From Pseudomonas brassicacearum (GTDB taxonomy: Bacteria > Pseudomonadota > Gammaproteobacteria > Pseudomonadales > Pseudomonadaceae): 64,000 nt of DNA. The stretch is from the NCBI RefSeq assembly GCF_003732225.1, contig NZ_MOBJ01000019.1:1-64000 (forward strand), given 5' to 3'. The translations under genes were made by a program, and so were the position numbers. Position 1 is the stretch's first letter. Each line of letters starts with the position of its first letter. The notes below the pieces were generated by a model, which saw only the letters and a program-made list of their open reading frames with translations, was not told the origin of the DNA and did no database searches. Of this stretch, positions 35,688 to 45,239 are shown piece by piece.

Positions 35688-36692
35688 ATGAATTCCTCAA
35701 CCTATCCCGCTGCGCAGCACGTCATGGTGCTCTACACCGGTGGCACCATTGGCATGCAAGCCAGCGCCAACGGCCTGGCCCCGGCGTCCGGTTTCGAGGC
35801 GCGGATGCGCGACTATCTGCATAGCCAGCCTGAGCTGGTGGTGCCGAACTGGCGCTTCCGCGAAATGACCCCGCTGATCGACAGCGCCAACATGACCCCG
35901 GCCTACTGGCAGCGCCTGCGTGACGCGGTCATCGAAGCGGTCGATGTCGACGGCTGCGACAGCGTGCTGATCCTGCACGGCACCGACACTCTCGCTTACA
36001 GCGCTGCGGCCATGAGTTTTCAATTGCTCGGCCTGCACGCGCGGGTGCTGTTTACCGGTTCCATGCTGCCAGCCGGCGTGCCCGACAGCGATGCCTGGGA
36101 AAACCTCGGTGGTGCGCTGGTCGCCTTGGGTCAGGGCCTGGCGCCGGGCGTGCAGTTGTACTTCCACGGCGAGCTGCTGGACCCGACCCGTTGCGCGAAA
36201 ATTCGCAGCTTCGGCCGACATCCGTTTGCTCGTCTGCAACGCCAGGGCGGCGGCGTCAAGGCGCCTGCTCTGCCGGCTGCGCTTGAGTACCGTCAGAGCA
36301 AGCAACTGGCTAAAGTCGGTGTGCTGCCGTTGTTCCCCGGCATCGGCGCCGAGCAACTCGACGGCATGCTCAATAGCGGCATTCAGGGTCTGGTGCTGGA
36401 ATGCTTCGGCAGCGGCACCGGACCGAGTGACAACCCTGAGTTTCTCGCCAGCCTTGCGCGCGCGCGGGACAAAGGCGTTGTGGTGGTAGCGATCACCCAG
36501 TGCCATGAAGGCGGGGTTGAGCTGGACGTCTACGAGGCGGGCAGTCGCTTGCGCGGCGTGGGTGTGTTGTCCGGGGGCGGCATGACCCGTGAGGCCGCGT
36601 TCGGCAAATTGCATGCGTTGTTGGGCGCGGATCTGGATACGGCAGAGGTTCGACGACTTGTAGAGCTCGATCTGTGCGGCGAACTGAGCTGA
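35688..36692 (+). CDS. ansA: L-asparaginase, type I (cytoplasmic)
   Basis: The 334-residue enzyme hydrolyses asparagine to aspartate and ammonia. It shows both active-site threonine motifs, LYTGGTIGM (residues about 15-23) and LHGTDTLAYSAAA (about 98-110), and lacks a signal peptide, so it is a type I enzyme. GSMLP and the closing GGGMTREAAFGKL are also usual. Its product is the substrate of AspA encoded upstream. GGAGA precedes the ATG. Confidence 0.93.
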   Translation: MNSSTYPAAQHVMVLYTGGTIGMQASANGLAPASGFEARMRDYLHSQPELVVPNWRFREMTPLIDSANMTPAYWQRLRDAVIEAVDVDGCDSVLILHGTDTLAYSAAAMSFQLLGLHARVLFTGSMLPAGVPDSDAWENLGGALVALGQGLAPGVQLYFHGELLDPTRCAKIRSFGRHPFARLQRQGGGVKAPALPAALEYRQSKQLAKVGVLPLFPGIGAEQLDGMLNSGIQGLVLECFGSGTGPSDNPEFLASLARARDKGVVVVAITQCHEGGVELDVYEAGSRLRGVGVLSGGGMTREAAFGKLHALLGADLDTAEVRRLVELDLCGELS

Positions 36693-36706
36693 CACACCAC
36701 AAACCC

Positions 36707-36795
36707 TGTGGGAGCGAGCTTGCTCGCGATGACGGTGGGCCAGTCGACATTGATGTTGAATGATCAACCGCTATCGCGAGCAAGCTCGCTCCCAC
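36707..36795. repeat. REP pair (REPIN)
   Basis: Inverted REP copies about 42 bp apart, 15 bp after the asparaginase stop. Confidence 0.92.
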
Positions 36796-36856
36796 CAGAT
36801 CGTCATTGGGCATACAACTTGCTCCCCTTTCCGGCACTCCCAAGCTGGAACCGCCC

Positions 36857-37849
36857 ATGCTCCACTCCCACCTCACCACCCTCAACGCCGTCTCCCTGGT
36901 GCTCAATGCCTTCAAGGCCGATGGGCTTTCAAGTGAAGCGCTGCTGGCTGGCAGCGGCATCAGCGTGGCGGATTTGAGCCGGGCGGACACGCGGATCACC
37001 ACCAACCAGGAAATGCAGGTTTGCGCCAACGCGGTCGCGCTCAAGCGTGATATCGGCCTGGAACTGGGTCGGAGCATGCACGTTTCGTCCTACGGCTTAC
37101 TCGGTTATGCGCTGCTCACCAGTGCCACCTTCGGTGACGCTTTGCGGTTGGCGATGCGGTATCCGGCGCTGTTGGGAACACTTTTCGAGTTGAGCCTTGA
37201 GGACGACGGCGAGCGTATCTGGTTTGTTGCCGCCGATTACCGGGAGAGCCCGGCGATGGCAGTGTTCAACGCCGAGTTCTGCCTGGTCTCGCTGAAAGTC
37301 ATCTGCGACGACCTGCTCGGCCATCCACTGCCTCTGCTCGGCGCTCGTTTCGAACATTCGGCACCGGATTATCAGGCCAGCTATGCGACGCACTTTGATT
37401 GCCCGCTGCATTTCGGTTGCACCGATAACGCCTTCGCTTTTGACAAACAGTGGCTCGACCAACCGTTGCCGCTAGCCGACACCATCACCCATCAAGCCAT
37501 GGCCGAACGTTGTCGTAAGCAGAATACCGAGTTCACCGGCCGCCAGGCGTGGCTGGGGCGGATTCGCCAACTGCTCAGTGCACAATTGAACTCCGCACCA
37601 GGGCTCGAAGGGCTGGCCGAGCAGATGAATTGTTCAGCGCGGACGTTACGTCGGCACCTCAAGGATCTTGGCTGCAGTTATCAGGAGTTGATCGACGAAC
37701 TACGATTCGAGCAGGCCAAACAAATGCTCTATGAGGATCAACTGCCGATTTACCAGATCGCCGAGGCGCTGGGGTTCAGCGAGACCGCGAGTTTTCGCCA
37801 TGCTTTCGTGCGCTGGAGCGGCGTGGCGCCGAGTCAGTTCCGCCCTTGA
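36857..37849 (+). CDS. AraC-family regulator with arabinose_bd-type N-terminal domain
   Basis: The start at 36857 gives 330 residues: an N-terminal ligand-binding domain of the OruR/ArgR-like kind (about 5-200, with RITTNQEMQVCANAV) and two helix-turn-helix units at the C-terminus (LEGLAEQMNCSARTLRRHLKD and IYQIAEALGFSETASFRHAF, ending WSGVAPSQFR). Such regulators control amino-acid or polyamine use. It lies just upstream of the acetylpolyamine genes in the same direction, whose promoter region holds a direct repeat. Confidence 0.92.
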   Translation: MLHSHLTTLNAVSLVLNAFKADGLSSEALLAGSGISVADLSRADTRITTNQEMQVCANAVALKRDIGLELGRSMHVSSYGLLGYALLTSATFGDALRLAMRYPALLGTLFELSLEDDGERIWFVAADYRESPAMAVFNAEFCLVSLKVICDDLLGHPLPLLGARFEHSAPDYQASYATHFDCPLHFGCTDNAFAFDKQWLDQPLPLADTITHQAMAERCRKQNTEFTGRQAWLGRIRQLLSAQLNSAPGLEGLAEQMNCSARTLRRHLKDLGCSYQELIDELRFEQAKQMLYEDQLPIYQIAEALGFSETASFRHAFVRWSGVAPSQFRP

Positions 37850-37874
37850 GTACTGCGGTTTCCGGGCTGCCGTC

Positions 37875-37965
37875 ATCGCGAGCAAGCTCGCTCCCACAGG
37901 GATTACTATCGTATACAAATGCCGTGTTCACTGAAGCTCAATGTGGGAGCGAGCTTGCTCGCGAT
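37875..37965. repeat. REP pair (REPIN)
   Basis: Inverted REP copies about 43 bp apart between the AraC gene and the deacetylase promoter region. Confidence 0.92.
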
Positions 37966-38063
37966 GGCGTCCTCAAGAACACCCAAAGCCTCGCAGACAG
38001 CTCAGCATTCCATGCCCTGAGCTGGCGCATCCTCGTGCCAATAAGGGGCGAATTTCGGTCAAA

Positions 38064-38093
38064 CCTTTTGGCCATATCTATCCCCTTTTGGCC
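38064..38093 (+). promoter_or_regulatory. Direct repeat CCTTTTGGCC x2, candidate AraC operator
   Basis: CCTTTTGGCC occurs at 38064-38073 and again at 38084-38093, a 20-bp step (two helical turns), 75 bp before the deacetylase gene. AraC-type regulators bind such repeats. Confidence 0.55.
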
Positions 38094-38167
38094 GCTCCTG
38101 CCGTTCTCTGAATCCGCGCACGCCGCAAGACTGTGTTCAACCGAATCAGCCTGCGGAGAACAAGAAA

Positions 38168-39199
38168 ATGCTGACGATCTACTCGGACGATCACCACCTG
38201 CACCACGGACGCTGCGAGTTGATGGACGGGCAACTGATGCCCTGCTTCGAAATGCCCTCGCGGGCCGACCACGTTCTGGCACGCGTTCAATCCCGTGACC
38301 TGGGGCCGGTGGAAGCGCCGCAGAATTTTGGTCTGGGGCCGATCCAGCGCATTCACAGCGACGACTACCTGACGTTCTTCAAAGGTGCCTGGCAGCGCTG
38401 GACCGAGTTCGAGCGTGACGGCGACTTGCTGCCCTACACCTGGCCGGCGCGCACCCTGCGCACGGTCATCCCGAAAAGTCTGCATGGTCAGCTCGGCTAC
38501 TACAGCTTCGACGGCGGTGCACCGATCACCGTCGGCACCTGGCAGGCAGCGTATAGCGCAGCACAAGTGGCGCTGACCGCCCAGGCCGAGATCCAGCGCG
38601 GCGCACGCAGTGCGTTTGCCCTGTGCCGTCCACCGGGACATCACGCCGCCAGCGATTTGATGGGCGGTTATTGCTACCTCAACAACGCGGCCATCGCCGC
38701 CCAGGCATTCCTCGATCAGGGTCACCAGAAAGTCGCGATCCTCGATGTCGACTACCACCACGGCAACGGCACCCAATCGATTTTCTATCAGCGCAGCGAC
38801 GTGCTGTTCGCCTCGATCCACGGCCACCCGGAAGCCGAATTTCCGTTCTTCCTCGGCTACGAAGACGAGCGCGGCGAAGGTGCCGGTGTTGGTTTCAACT
38901 TCAACTACCCGTTGCCTGCAGGTTCTGGCTGGGACAGCTGGAGCGCCGCACTGGAACAGGCCTGCAAAGAAATCGAAAACTACGGCGCCGACATCGTGGT
39001 CGTGTCCCTGGGCGTGGACACCTTCAAGGACGATCCGATTTCCCAGTTCAAGCTCGACAGTCCGGATTACCTGGCGATGGGCGAACGCATCGGTGCCCTC
39101 GGCAAGCCAACCCTGTTTGTGATGGAAGGCGGCTACGCGGTGGAAGAAATCGGCATCAATGCCGTAAACGTTCTCGAAGGTTTCAAAAGCGCCCAATGA
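38168..39199 (+). CDS. aphA: Acetylpolyamine amidohydrolase (class II histone-deacetylase-like)
   Basis: The 343-residue zinc enzyme removes acetyl groups from acetylputrescine and relatives. It has the deacetylase landmarks RPPGHHA (His pair near residues 158-159), GYCYLNNAAIAA, the zinc site DVDYHHGNG (Asp and His near 193-197), IHGHPEAEFPFF and LGVDTFKDDP with the third zinc ligand. Length and the downstream binding-protein gene match, from memory, PA1409-PA1410 of P. aeruginosa. It is expected to let the cell use acetylpolyamines as carbon and nitrogen source. Confidence 0.9.
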   Translation: MLTIYSDDHHLHHGRCELMDGQLMPCFEMPSRADHVLARVQSRDLGPVEAPQNFGLGPIQRIHSDDYLTFFKGAWQRWTEFERDGDLLPYTWPARTLRTVIPKSLHGQLGYYSFDGGAPITVGTWQAAYSAAQVALTAQAEIQRGARSAFALCRPPGHHAASDLMGGYCYLNNAAIAAQAFLDQGHQKVAILDVDYHHGNGTQSIFYQRSDVLFASIHGHPEAEFPFFLGYEDERGEGAGVGFNFNYPLPAGSGWDSWSAALEQACKEIENYGADIVVVSLGVDTFKDDPISQFKLDSPDYLAMGERIGALGKPTLFVMEGGYAVEEIGINAVNVLEGFKSAQ

Positions 39200-39211
39200 G
39201 GAATTAGAACA

Positions 39212-40327
39212 ATGAATCAACTCAAGCGTTTTATCGCGCCGGCACTCTTCACCACAGTGCTCTGCGCCACGGTCCTCAGCGGCGCCGTACACGCCGAAGA
39301 GCGCACATTGCGAGTCTACAACTGGTTCGACTACATCACCCCCAAGGCCCTTGAAGACTTCAAGGCCGAGAACACCAAGGTCAAACTGGTCTACGACATC
39401 TTCGACACCAACGAAGCGCTGGAGGCCAAACTGCTCACCGGCAACTCCGGTTACGACGTGGTGGTGCCGTCCAACGTGTTCCTCGCCAAGCAGATCGAAG
39501 CCGGGGTGTTCCAGCCGCTGGACCGCAGCAAGCTGCCGAACTGGAACCACCTCGATCCCAAGCTGATGAAGCTGATCGAAGCCAACGATCCGGGCAACAA
39601 GTTCGCCGTGCCGTACATGTACGGCACCATCCTGATCGGCTTCAACCCGGACAAGGTCAAGGCCGCGCTGGGCACCAATGCACCGGTGGACAGCTGGGAC
39701 CTGATCTTCAAGGAAGAGAACATCAGCAAGCTCAAGCAGTGCGGTGTGGCCCTGCTCGACTCGCCGTCGGAGATCCTGCCGCTGGCCCTGCAACACCTGG
39801 GCCTGGACCCCAACAGCAAAAAGCCTGCGGACTACGACAAGGCTGAAGCGTTGCTGATGAAGATTCGCCCGTACATCACCTATTTCCACTCGTCCAAGTA
39901 CATGGCCGATATCGCCAACGGGGACATCTGTGTCGCCGTCGGTTACTCCGGCAGCTTCTCCCAGGCCGCGAACCGCGCCAAGGAAGCCAAGAACGGGGTG
40001 ATCGTCGACATGCGTCTGCCGAAAGAAGGCGCGCCGATCTGGTTCGACATGCTCGCGATCCCCAAAGGTGCGAAAGATCCGGAAGACGCCTACACCTTCA
40101 TGAACTACCTGCTGCAACCGAAAGTCATCGCGCCGGTCAGCGATTTTGTCGGTTACCCAAACCCGAACAAGGACGCCACCGAACTGGTCGACCCGGCGAT
40201 CCGTCACAACCCGAACCTGTACCCGACCGAAGCGGCGATGAGCACGCTCTACACCCTGCAACCGCTGCCCCGTGACGCCGAACGTGCGCGGACCCGGGCC
40301 TGGACCAAGATAAAGTCCGGGACCTGA
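39212..40327 (+). CDS. Periplasmic polyamine-binding protein (PotF/SpuD-like)
   Basis: The 371-residue protein has a signal peptide (FIAPALFTTVLCATVLSGAVHA) and the family opening LRVYNWFDYITPKALEDFKAE split across, with YDVVVPSNVFLAKQIEAGVF and YMYGTILIGFNPDKVKA, typical of PotF-type binders of putrescine or spermidine. It lies 12 bp after the deacetylase and is followed by a terminator. No permease or ATPase genes are adjacent, so it must use a transporter encoded elsewhere or act as a sensor. Confidence 0.92.
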   Translation: MNQLKRFIAPALFTTVLCATVLSGAVHAEERTLRVYNWFDYITPKALEDFKAENTKVKLVYDIFDTNEALEAKLLTGNSGYDVVVPSNVFLAKQIEAGVFQPLDRSKLPNWNHLDPKLMKLIEANDPGNKFAVPYMYGTILIGFNPDKVKAALGTNAPVDSWDLIFKEENISKLKQCGVALLDSPSEILPLALQHLGLDPNSKKPADYDKAEALLMKIRPYITYFHSSKYMADIANGDICVAVGYSGSFSQAANRAKEAKNGVIVDMRLPKEGAPIWFDMLAIPKGAKDPEDAYTFMNYLLQPKVIAPVSDFVGYPNPNKDATELVDPAIRHNPNLYPTEAAMSTLYTLQPLPRDAERARTRAWTKIKSGT

Positions 40328-40353
40328 ACAACCCATCGTTTACGCGCCATTGA

Positions 40354-40380
40354 AGACCCGCCCCGTGCGGGTCTTTTTTT
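40354..40380 (+). terminator. Intrinsic terminator after the polyamine-binding protein
   Basis: AGACCCGC, short loop, GCGGGTCT and a T run. Confidence 0.92.
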
Positions 40381-40484
40381 ACCTCAATATTTATGTACCG
40401 CCCGACCGATCCCGCACCCCGCTACTTTCCGAACCTGACCGGCGCGTTTGCGCGCACGTCCCAGTCCCTCAGAAAGGAATGCAC

Positions 40485-43400
40485 ATGGCCTCTACCGAAA
40501 CGAATGCTGTCGAAGCCGATCCGGAATCCAGCAACCCAAGTGATCTGCTCACCCAACTGGTCATCGTCCCCTCGATCAGGGAGGTGGCCACCCGTATTCT
40601 TCAAGACGATCTGAAACAGCTGTATCCACAATTGGAAATCAATCCCGGAATGGCGATGGTCGTCACACCGAGCTGGAGAATCATCGCCGGGACGGTCCAG
40701 CCCGGGCCATTGAGATTCGAATCACTGACGGACGCGCTGCTGCGGCACACCGGCTCAGGCGAGTCAGTGATCTACCTCGACGGTGAACACTTCCTGAGCC
40801 TGAATCCCAACGCGATCACGCCCATCCACCTTCCGGTCAAGATCGATGCGATAGGGCGCCTGATCAATAAGCTGTCCCCCCTCCTGTTGGTGGCTTACCA
40901 GGAACAACAACTCGAATACTGGGACCAACCCACCCGCGGCACGACCCTGCGTTGGCAGGAGTTGTCGCAGTCATTGCGCCAGGTCTGGAATGTAAAAAAG
41001 GTTGAGGGCTGGGATGTGCACCAACTGGCCATTGCACACAATGTCTTCACCTATCCCGATGCGACCTTACGTAGCCCCCACGACACCTACAAGATTCGGG
41101 TCTGCCTGATCGACTTCGACCGGCTCGAAGGCACAGTGTCCAGCCACCTTAATCGTACGGATTTGACAGTCGTGATCGGCACCGTCGGGACACGCACGAT
41201 CGTTCTGACCCACTCCATCGCAACAGGCTTTCTGGCGTATGAATCGTTGGAAAAGCTGGGCGAGGTCTTGCCGGAGTATGTTGAAAAACTGCCTCCCGAG
41301 GCCACGCTTCAATGGCGCCTGTTCGAACCCTCCGGGAATTTTTTTGATCATCAGGCCATCGCACTGATTGCTCTCCAGGCTGATGCCATTGCCGATCTGG
41401 AGTCACAACGAGTCAGCAGACCGGTGATCACCACCACCCCCCGTCCCGCAGCAGAGGTGGGCGGTACGACTCAAGCCGATCAGGTTTCGCACTTCGAAAA
41501 GGTGCAGCGTCTGATCCCCGAATGGCTGAAGGACGCTTCGCCATTCGATCTGGGTTGCTACAGTCGACACCTGTTCGACCTGGCGATGCTACAACTGCGT
41601 AACAGTGGGAAATCCTTCGACGACGATATTGCTCCGATCAAGACATTCGCACTGGATGCACTTCGAGCCCACATGCTCAAAAGCCACAGTGACGTTGCCC
41701 ACATGAAGCTTGAGAACGTCGAGATCGTTATTGTCAGTCAAGTGGTGTGGGGAGTATTCACAGCCCCCGGCATGAGCGAGACCAAACGCCTGGACCTTGC
41801 CGAACTGGCGCTCGAAAACCTCATCGCCCTCCCGCTGGGTAACCAGTCGGTTCAGTACAAAGACGGCACAGCGGTGCCGGACTGGATGACACCCGCCTAT
41901 CTAAAGACGGCCATCAGCGTCGTCGATATCGGTGCGACCTACCCGGCATGGGTCAAGGGCAAGCTACTGGATGACCCGCTGGAATCGCTGCGCCGTCAAC
42001 GCCTATACGCCAGTAACCTGCGCATCCAGCTGGCGCTGCAAGCGTTGCAAAGCAAGATTCTTGGCGAACATGGCATCGACGAGCGGGGCTATCGCTACAT
42101 AGTGGCGGCGATGAATGTGCCGAATACCGATCGGTGGGTGGACGGGCAAGAGATCGTCATTCGCCCATTGGCGTTCATCCCCAGCCAGCGGGACAGCAAG
42201 ACCCCTGACGAAGTCACCAACATGTATGTGATCGGGCCGAGGGACATGGACAAGGGGCCTTGCATCCTCTATCGCCCACTGCTTGAGCAACCGTTGGCGC
42301 AGTACCCCGCGGCCGCCAACCTGCTGTATGCGATCAATCACTCCAAAGAGCTACGGGCATCTATCCTGGCATGGTTGCCGGACAACGTTCGGTTCAACTA
42401 TTCGCAGTATGTCTTCCCGGGGGAATTGCCTTCGGTCTGGACCTTGTCACAACTGCTGGTCGACCCAACCATTTCCTTGCAGATGAGCGGACCGGTGTTG
42501 TTCGGGCAGAGAGTGATCGAACACGACCGCCTGGCGACTCTGTTCAAGGCCAACGCCAACGCGATGGTCATGAAGGGTGAGCGAGACTCGGTGTCCAATG
42601 CCGAAAGCCGCTGGGCCAGCTTCAAACAACACGCCTGGATGATATTCAGCGCCGTGTTGCCGTTTCTCGGTCGCACAGCTGGCACAGCTGCGTGGATCTG
42701 GCAGATTCTGGACGACCTGCAAGAGGGCATCGACGCCCGGGAAAACCAGGATACGACGGCACAATGGTCCGCCCTGACCGACTTGTTCCTGACCCTGGGC
42801 ATGGTGCTGGCACATCAAGCGACCGCCCGACGCCAACCCGCGAGAGACCGCCTACCGCAGACCGAAACACCCATCATTGTCAGCACGGAGAAAGGCCCTC
42901 CGGTCCAGACCCCGGACAGCATACAGCTGCCTGATGTTGCTGCCGATTATCTACCAGCCGAACACCAGACCTCACTTCATCCCACAACCGTACTCAACAG
43001 CAGCAGCCAAGGGCTGGGGGCAACCCTGGACCGGTACAAAATCCCCAAACCGCAAGGACTCGGGGCGGCCAGTACCGAAGGCTTGCACAAGCACCTCTAT
43101 GAACATCAGTCCAAATGCTATGCCCCGGTTGGCGAACGATGGTTCGAGGTCTTCGTGAACGACGATGGACTCGTTCAGATCATTGATACCCGCAAGGAAC
43201 CGCCCATCAACGGACCATTGTTGATCAACAACTCCACAGGTGAATGGTTCATTGATATCAGGCTGCGACTGCGTGGTGGTGGCAAGAAAAGCAAGCTAAT
43301 GGCAATACAAAAAGAGAACGCAACGAAAATTGCCACCATCAAGACTTATCTGGCCGTCTTCGATGCGCAGATGCTGTCCAAACTGAAAGTTATTACCGAC

Positions 43401-45110
43401 GCCTACAACGCCATGAAAGCTGCCCCCGCAGACGCAATCGATGCCGCTCGACAAACATTTCTCGAAAAGCTTGAGGCACGCAGCGACGAATATGAAACCA
43501 CGATCGAGAAAGTCAAATCGCTCAGTCTGCTCGAGGAAGTGCCTAACTATCGTGACGGAATGATCGAAATGCTCAGAACTCAGCTGTTTTTCAACCAAAC
43601 CTGGATCGACGAGAAGTCCCTGGCATTCACCGAAGCCCTGCAGCTGACCCTGAAACATCTCGATGCCGAAGAAAACAGCGGCCCCCCTCCTCCCGCCGGC
43701 ACGTTTGAAACCATGTCAGACCTGACCCAGGGCGTTATTCAAAAGGTTGAGTTCGCTCAGTCCCGTTTCCAGGAATTGACGCGCCTGGGTAGAACTGCGG
43801 AGCAGTTGTCCCTTGAGTTTCAAGCAAAACTACCAAAATTCGACCTCCAGGACCTCAAGTCCCTTCAGGTCACCCTTGCCCGAGAGTTGTGCCTCAAACC
43901 TGGCGAAACGCCCGAACTGTCCGCAGCCAAAGCTTCCATCGAGCAGATTGTCGAAGATGCCGATCTGACGGTGAATAGTGCGATGGAGTTGATACGTGAT
44001 GAGCTGGTGCTGAGCACGAGTGACCGGATTGAGGGCTTGAACGACCTGGTCGACCAGTTCGCCGCTATCGAACAGCGCCTGCAGAGCTTCGCCGGTACGT
44101 ACCCGGAGCAGATTGTCAAAGAACAACTTGAGCGACTACAGGGCCGCGTTGACGAGTTCAATCAGCAGACCGTCGGGCATCTGGCGGACCTGCTGCGCGA
44201 GCAGCGACTCCTGGAGCCTACACCGGGCCCGTCACGCACCTCATCGGCGTCAAACAAGAGAGTCATCAAGACGCGCTTCAAAGGCACCGTGATCGGCCAT
44301 ACCCGCAAAACCGCGCCCGACCGCCCGGTCCTCGTGGATGTCACCGCGCCGGTGACCGGCAAGGTGATCGCCACCTTCCACGAAAAGACCCCAGGGGTCT
44401 GGGTCGAGCGGCTGAAGACGAAACCGCAAGCCCCCAGAGCGCGCCTGCCTGATCCGGGGACACTGATAACGGCAGGAAAATCGCTGCTGGATACTCTGCC
44501 CGCCTTTACTCAACGTACCGAAGCTGACTCAAAACAGCTATGGCAGCTCCCGGTGGAAATAGAGGAAGCGTTCCACCAGCAGGCCTCCCGCCTTGAAGAC
44601 GCCGCCAAGGCGATCAACACAGCGCTCATCCAAAGCAACTCCACGCAGGATCATACGAGCGACGCACGACCGGTATTGATCCAACTGGCCACACAAACCA
44701 CCCGGCTCTATGCCGAAGGCCATCGCCTGCGGCTTGAGATGACCAAACGACAACCGCCTACCGCCGCACGCGTCGAGTGGTTACACAGCAAAGGTGAAGT
44801 CGACATCGTGCGCGTGGGAGACCGACGTCGACTCAAAGGGCCGCGCCGGGATTATCTGCAGGAATACGAAGTGCGTGAGGCCACCACCGCCCGCGTGCTG
44901 TGGTACGCCCACTTTCACTACGCCCAGCTCAAGGATGGCGCCCAGCTCTATACCGCCGCTCACCTGAAAACCCGCGAGCAACGGCTGCTTGGCCGTGCCG
45001 ATATAGGGGCGAGCACCAGCGACCAGGAAGCGATCGAGATCTATCACAGCAAGATCAGCCCTCAGTTGGCCCGATCGCTGTTCCTCCCTAAGGCACCCGC
45101 ATCCACCTGA
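40485..45110 (+). CDS. Giant dermonecrotic-toxin-like protein A (DUF6543-type)
   Basis: The start at 40485 (AAGGA seven bases upstream) gives 1541 residues; the longer frame is not used. It is homologous along its length to the next gene. The N-terminal ~650 residues include the segment IPEWLKDASPFDLGCYSRHLF style found in DUF6543 (dermonecrotic-toxin-like) proteins of Pseudomonas. At about 715-775 two hydrophobic stretches (WMIFSAVLPFLGRTAGTAAWIW and LFLTLGMVLAH, each short) could insert in a membrane. Near 880-935 is the repeated motif YAPVGERWFEV and RLRLRGGGKKSKL, then a long helical, coiled-coil-like part (about 940-1240) and a conserved C-terminal unit (WLHSKGEVDIVRV, DYLQEYEV, WYAHFHY, YTAAHLKT). 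No signal peptide is seen. The family is tied to virulence by name only; function unknown. Confidence 0.75.
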   Translation: MASTETNAVEADPESSNPSDLLTQLVIVPSIREVATRILQDDLKQLYPQLEINPGMAMVVTPSWRIIAGTVQPGPLRFESLTDALLRHTGSGESVIYLDGEHFLSLNPNAITPIHLPVKIDAIGRLINKLSPLLLVAYQEQQLEYWDQPTRGTTLRWQELSQSLRQVWNVKKVEGWDVHQLAIAHNVFTYPDATLRSPHDTYKIRVCLIDFDRLEGTVSSHLNRTDLTVVIGTVGTRTIVLTHSIATGFLAYESLEKLGEVLPEYVEKLPPEATLQWRLFEPSGNFFDHQAIALIALQADAIADLESQRVSRPVITTTPRPAAEVGGTTQADQVSHFEKVQRLIPEWLKDASPFDLGCYSRHLFDLAMLQLRNSGKSFDDDIAPIKTFALDALRAHMLKSHSDVAHMKLENVEIVIVSQVVWGVFTAPGMSETKRLDLAELALENLIALPLGNQSVQYKDGTAVPDWMTPAYLKTAISVVDIGATYPAWVKGKLLDDPLESLRRQRLYASNLRIQLALQALQSKILGEHGIDERGYRYIVAAMNVPNTDRWVDGQEIVIRPLAFIPSQRDSKTPDEVTNMYVIGPRDMDKGPCILYRPLLEQPLAQYPAAANLLYAINHSKELRASILAWLPDNVRFNYSQYVFPGELPSVWTLSQLLVDPTISLQMSGPVLFGQRVIEHDRLATLFKANANAMVMKGERDSVSNAESRWASFKQHAWMIFSAVLPFLGRTAGTAAWIWQILDDLQEGIDARENQDTTAQWSALTDLFLTLGMVLAHQATARRQPARDRLPQTETPIIVSTEKGPPVQTPDSIQLPDVAADYLPAEHQTSLHPTTVLNSSSQGLGATLDRYKIPKPQGLGAASTEGLHKHLYEHQSKCYAPVGERWFEVFVNDDGLVQIIDTRKEPPINGPLLINNSTGEWFIDIRLRLRGGGKKSKLMAIQKENATKIATIKTYLAVFDAQMLSKLKVITDAYNAMKAAPADAIDAARQTFLEKLEARSDEYETTIEKVKSLSLLEEVPNYRDGMIEMLRTQLFFNQTWIDEKSLAFTEALQLTLKHLDAEENSGPPPPAGTFETMSDLTQGVIQKVEFAQSRFQELTRLGRTAEQLSLEFQAKLPKFDLQDLKSLQVTLARELCLKPGETPELSAAKASIEQIVEDADLTVNSAMELIRDELVLSTSDRIEGLNDLVDQFAAIEQRLQSFAGTYPEQIVKEQLERLQGRVDEFNQQTVGHLADLLREQRLLEPTPGPSRTSSASNKRVIKTRFKGTVIGHTRKTAPDRPVLVDVTAPVTGKVIATFHEKTPGVWVERLKTKPQAPRARLPDPGTLITAGKSLLDTLPAFTQRTEADSKQLWQLPVEIEEAFHQQASRLEDAAKAINTALIQSNSTQDHTSDARPVLIQLATQTTRLYAEGHRLRLEMTKRQPPTAARVEWLHSKGEVDIVRVGDRRRLKGPRRDYLQEYEVREATTARVLWYAHFHYAQLKDGAQLYTAAHLKTREQRLLGRADIGASTSDQEAIEIYHSKISPQLARSLFLPKAPAST

Positions 45111-45120
45111 CCGTTACCAC

Positions 45121-45146
45121 AGACTCACCTGCCGGTGGGTCTTTTT
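45121..45146 (+). terminator. Probable terminator between the giant genes
   Basis: AGACTCACC, loop TGCC, GGTGGGTCT then a T run. It would separate the two paralogues into distinct transcripts. Confidence 0.7.
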
Positions 45147-45239
45147 ACCCGCGGTCATCGACTGCCGCCTCACCGGCTGTAACGCCCATTATCGGGTGTT
45201 GGCGGCCGCCCTCTACTCCGGTCAAAAAGGAAAATGACC

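Noticed and set aside
38078-40336. 752-codon minus-strand frame opposite the acetylpolyamine genes
   Set aside because: Antisense of two well-supported genes; composition is not protein-like.
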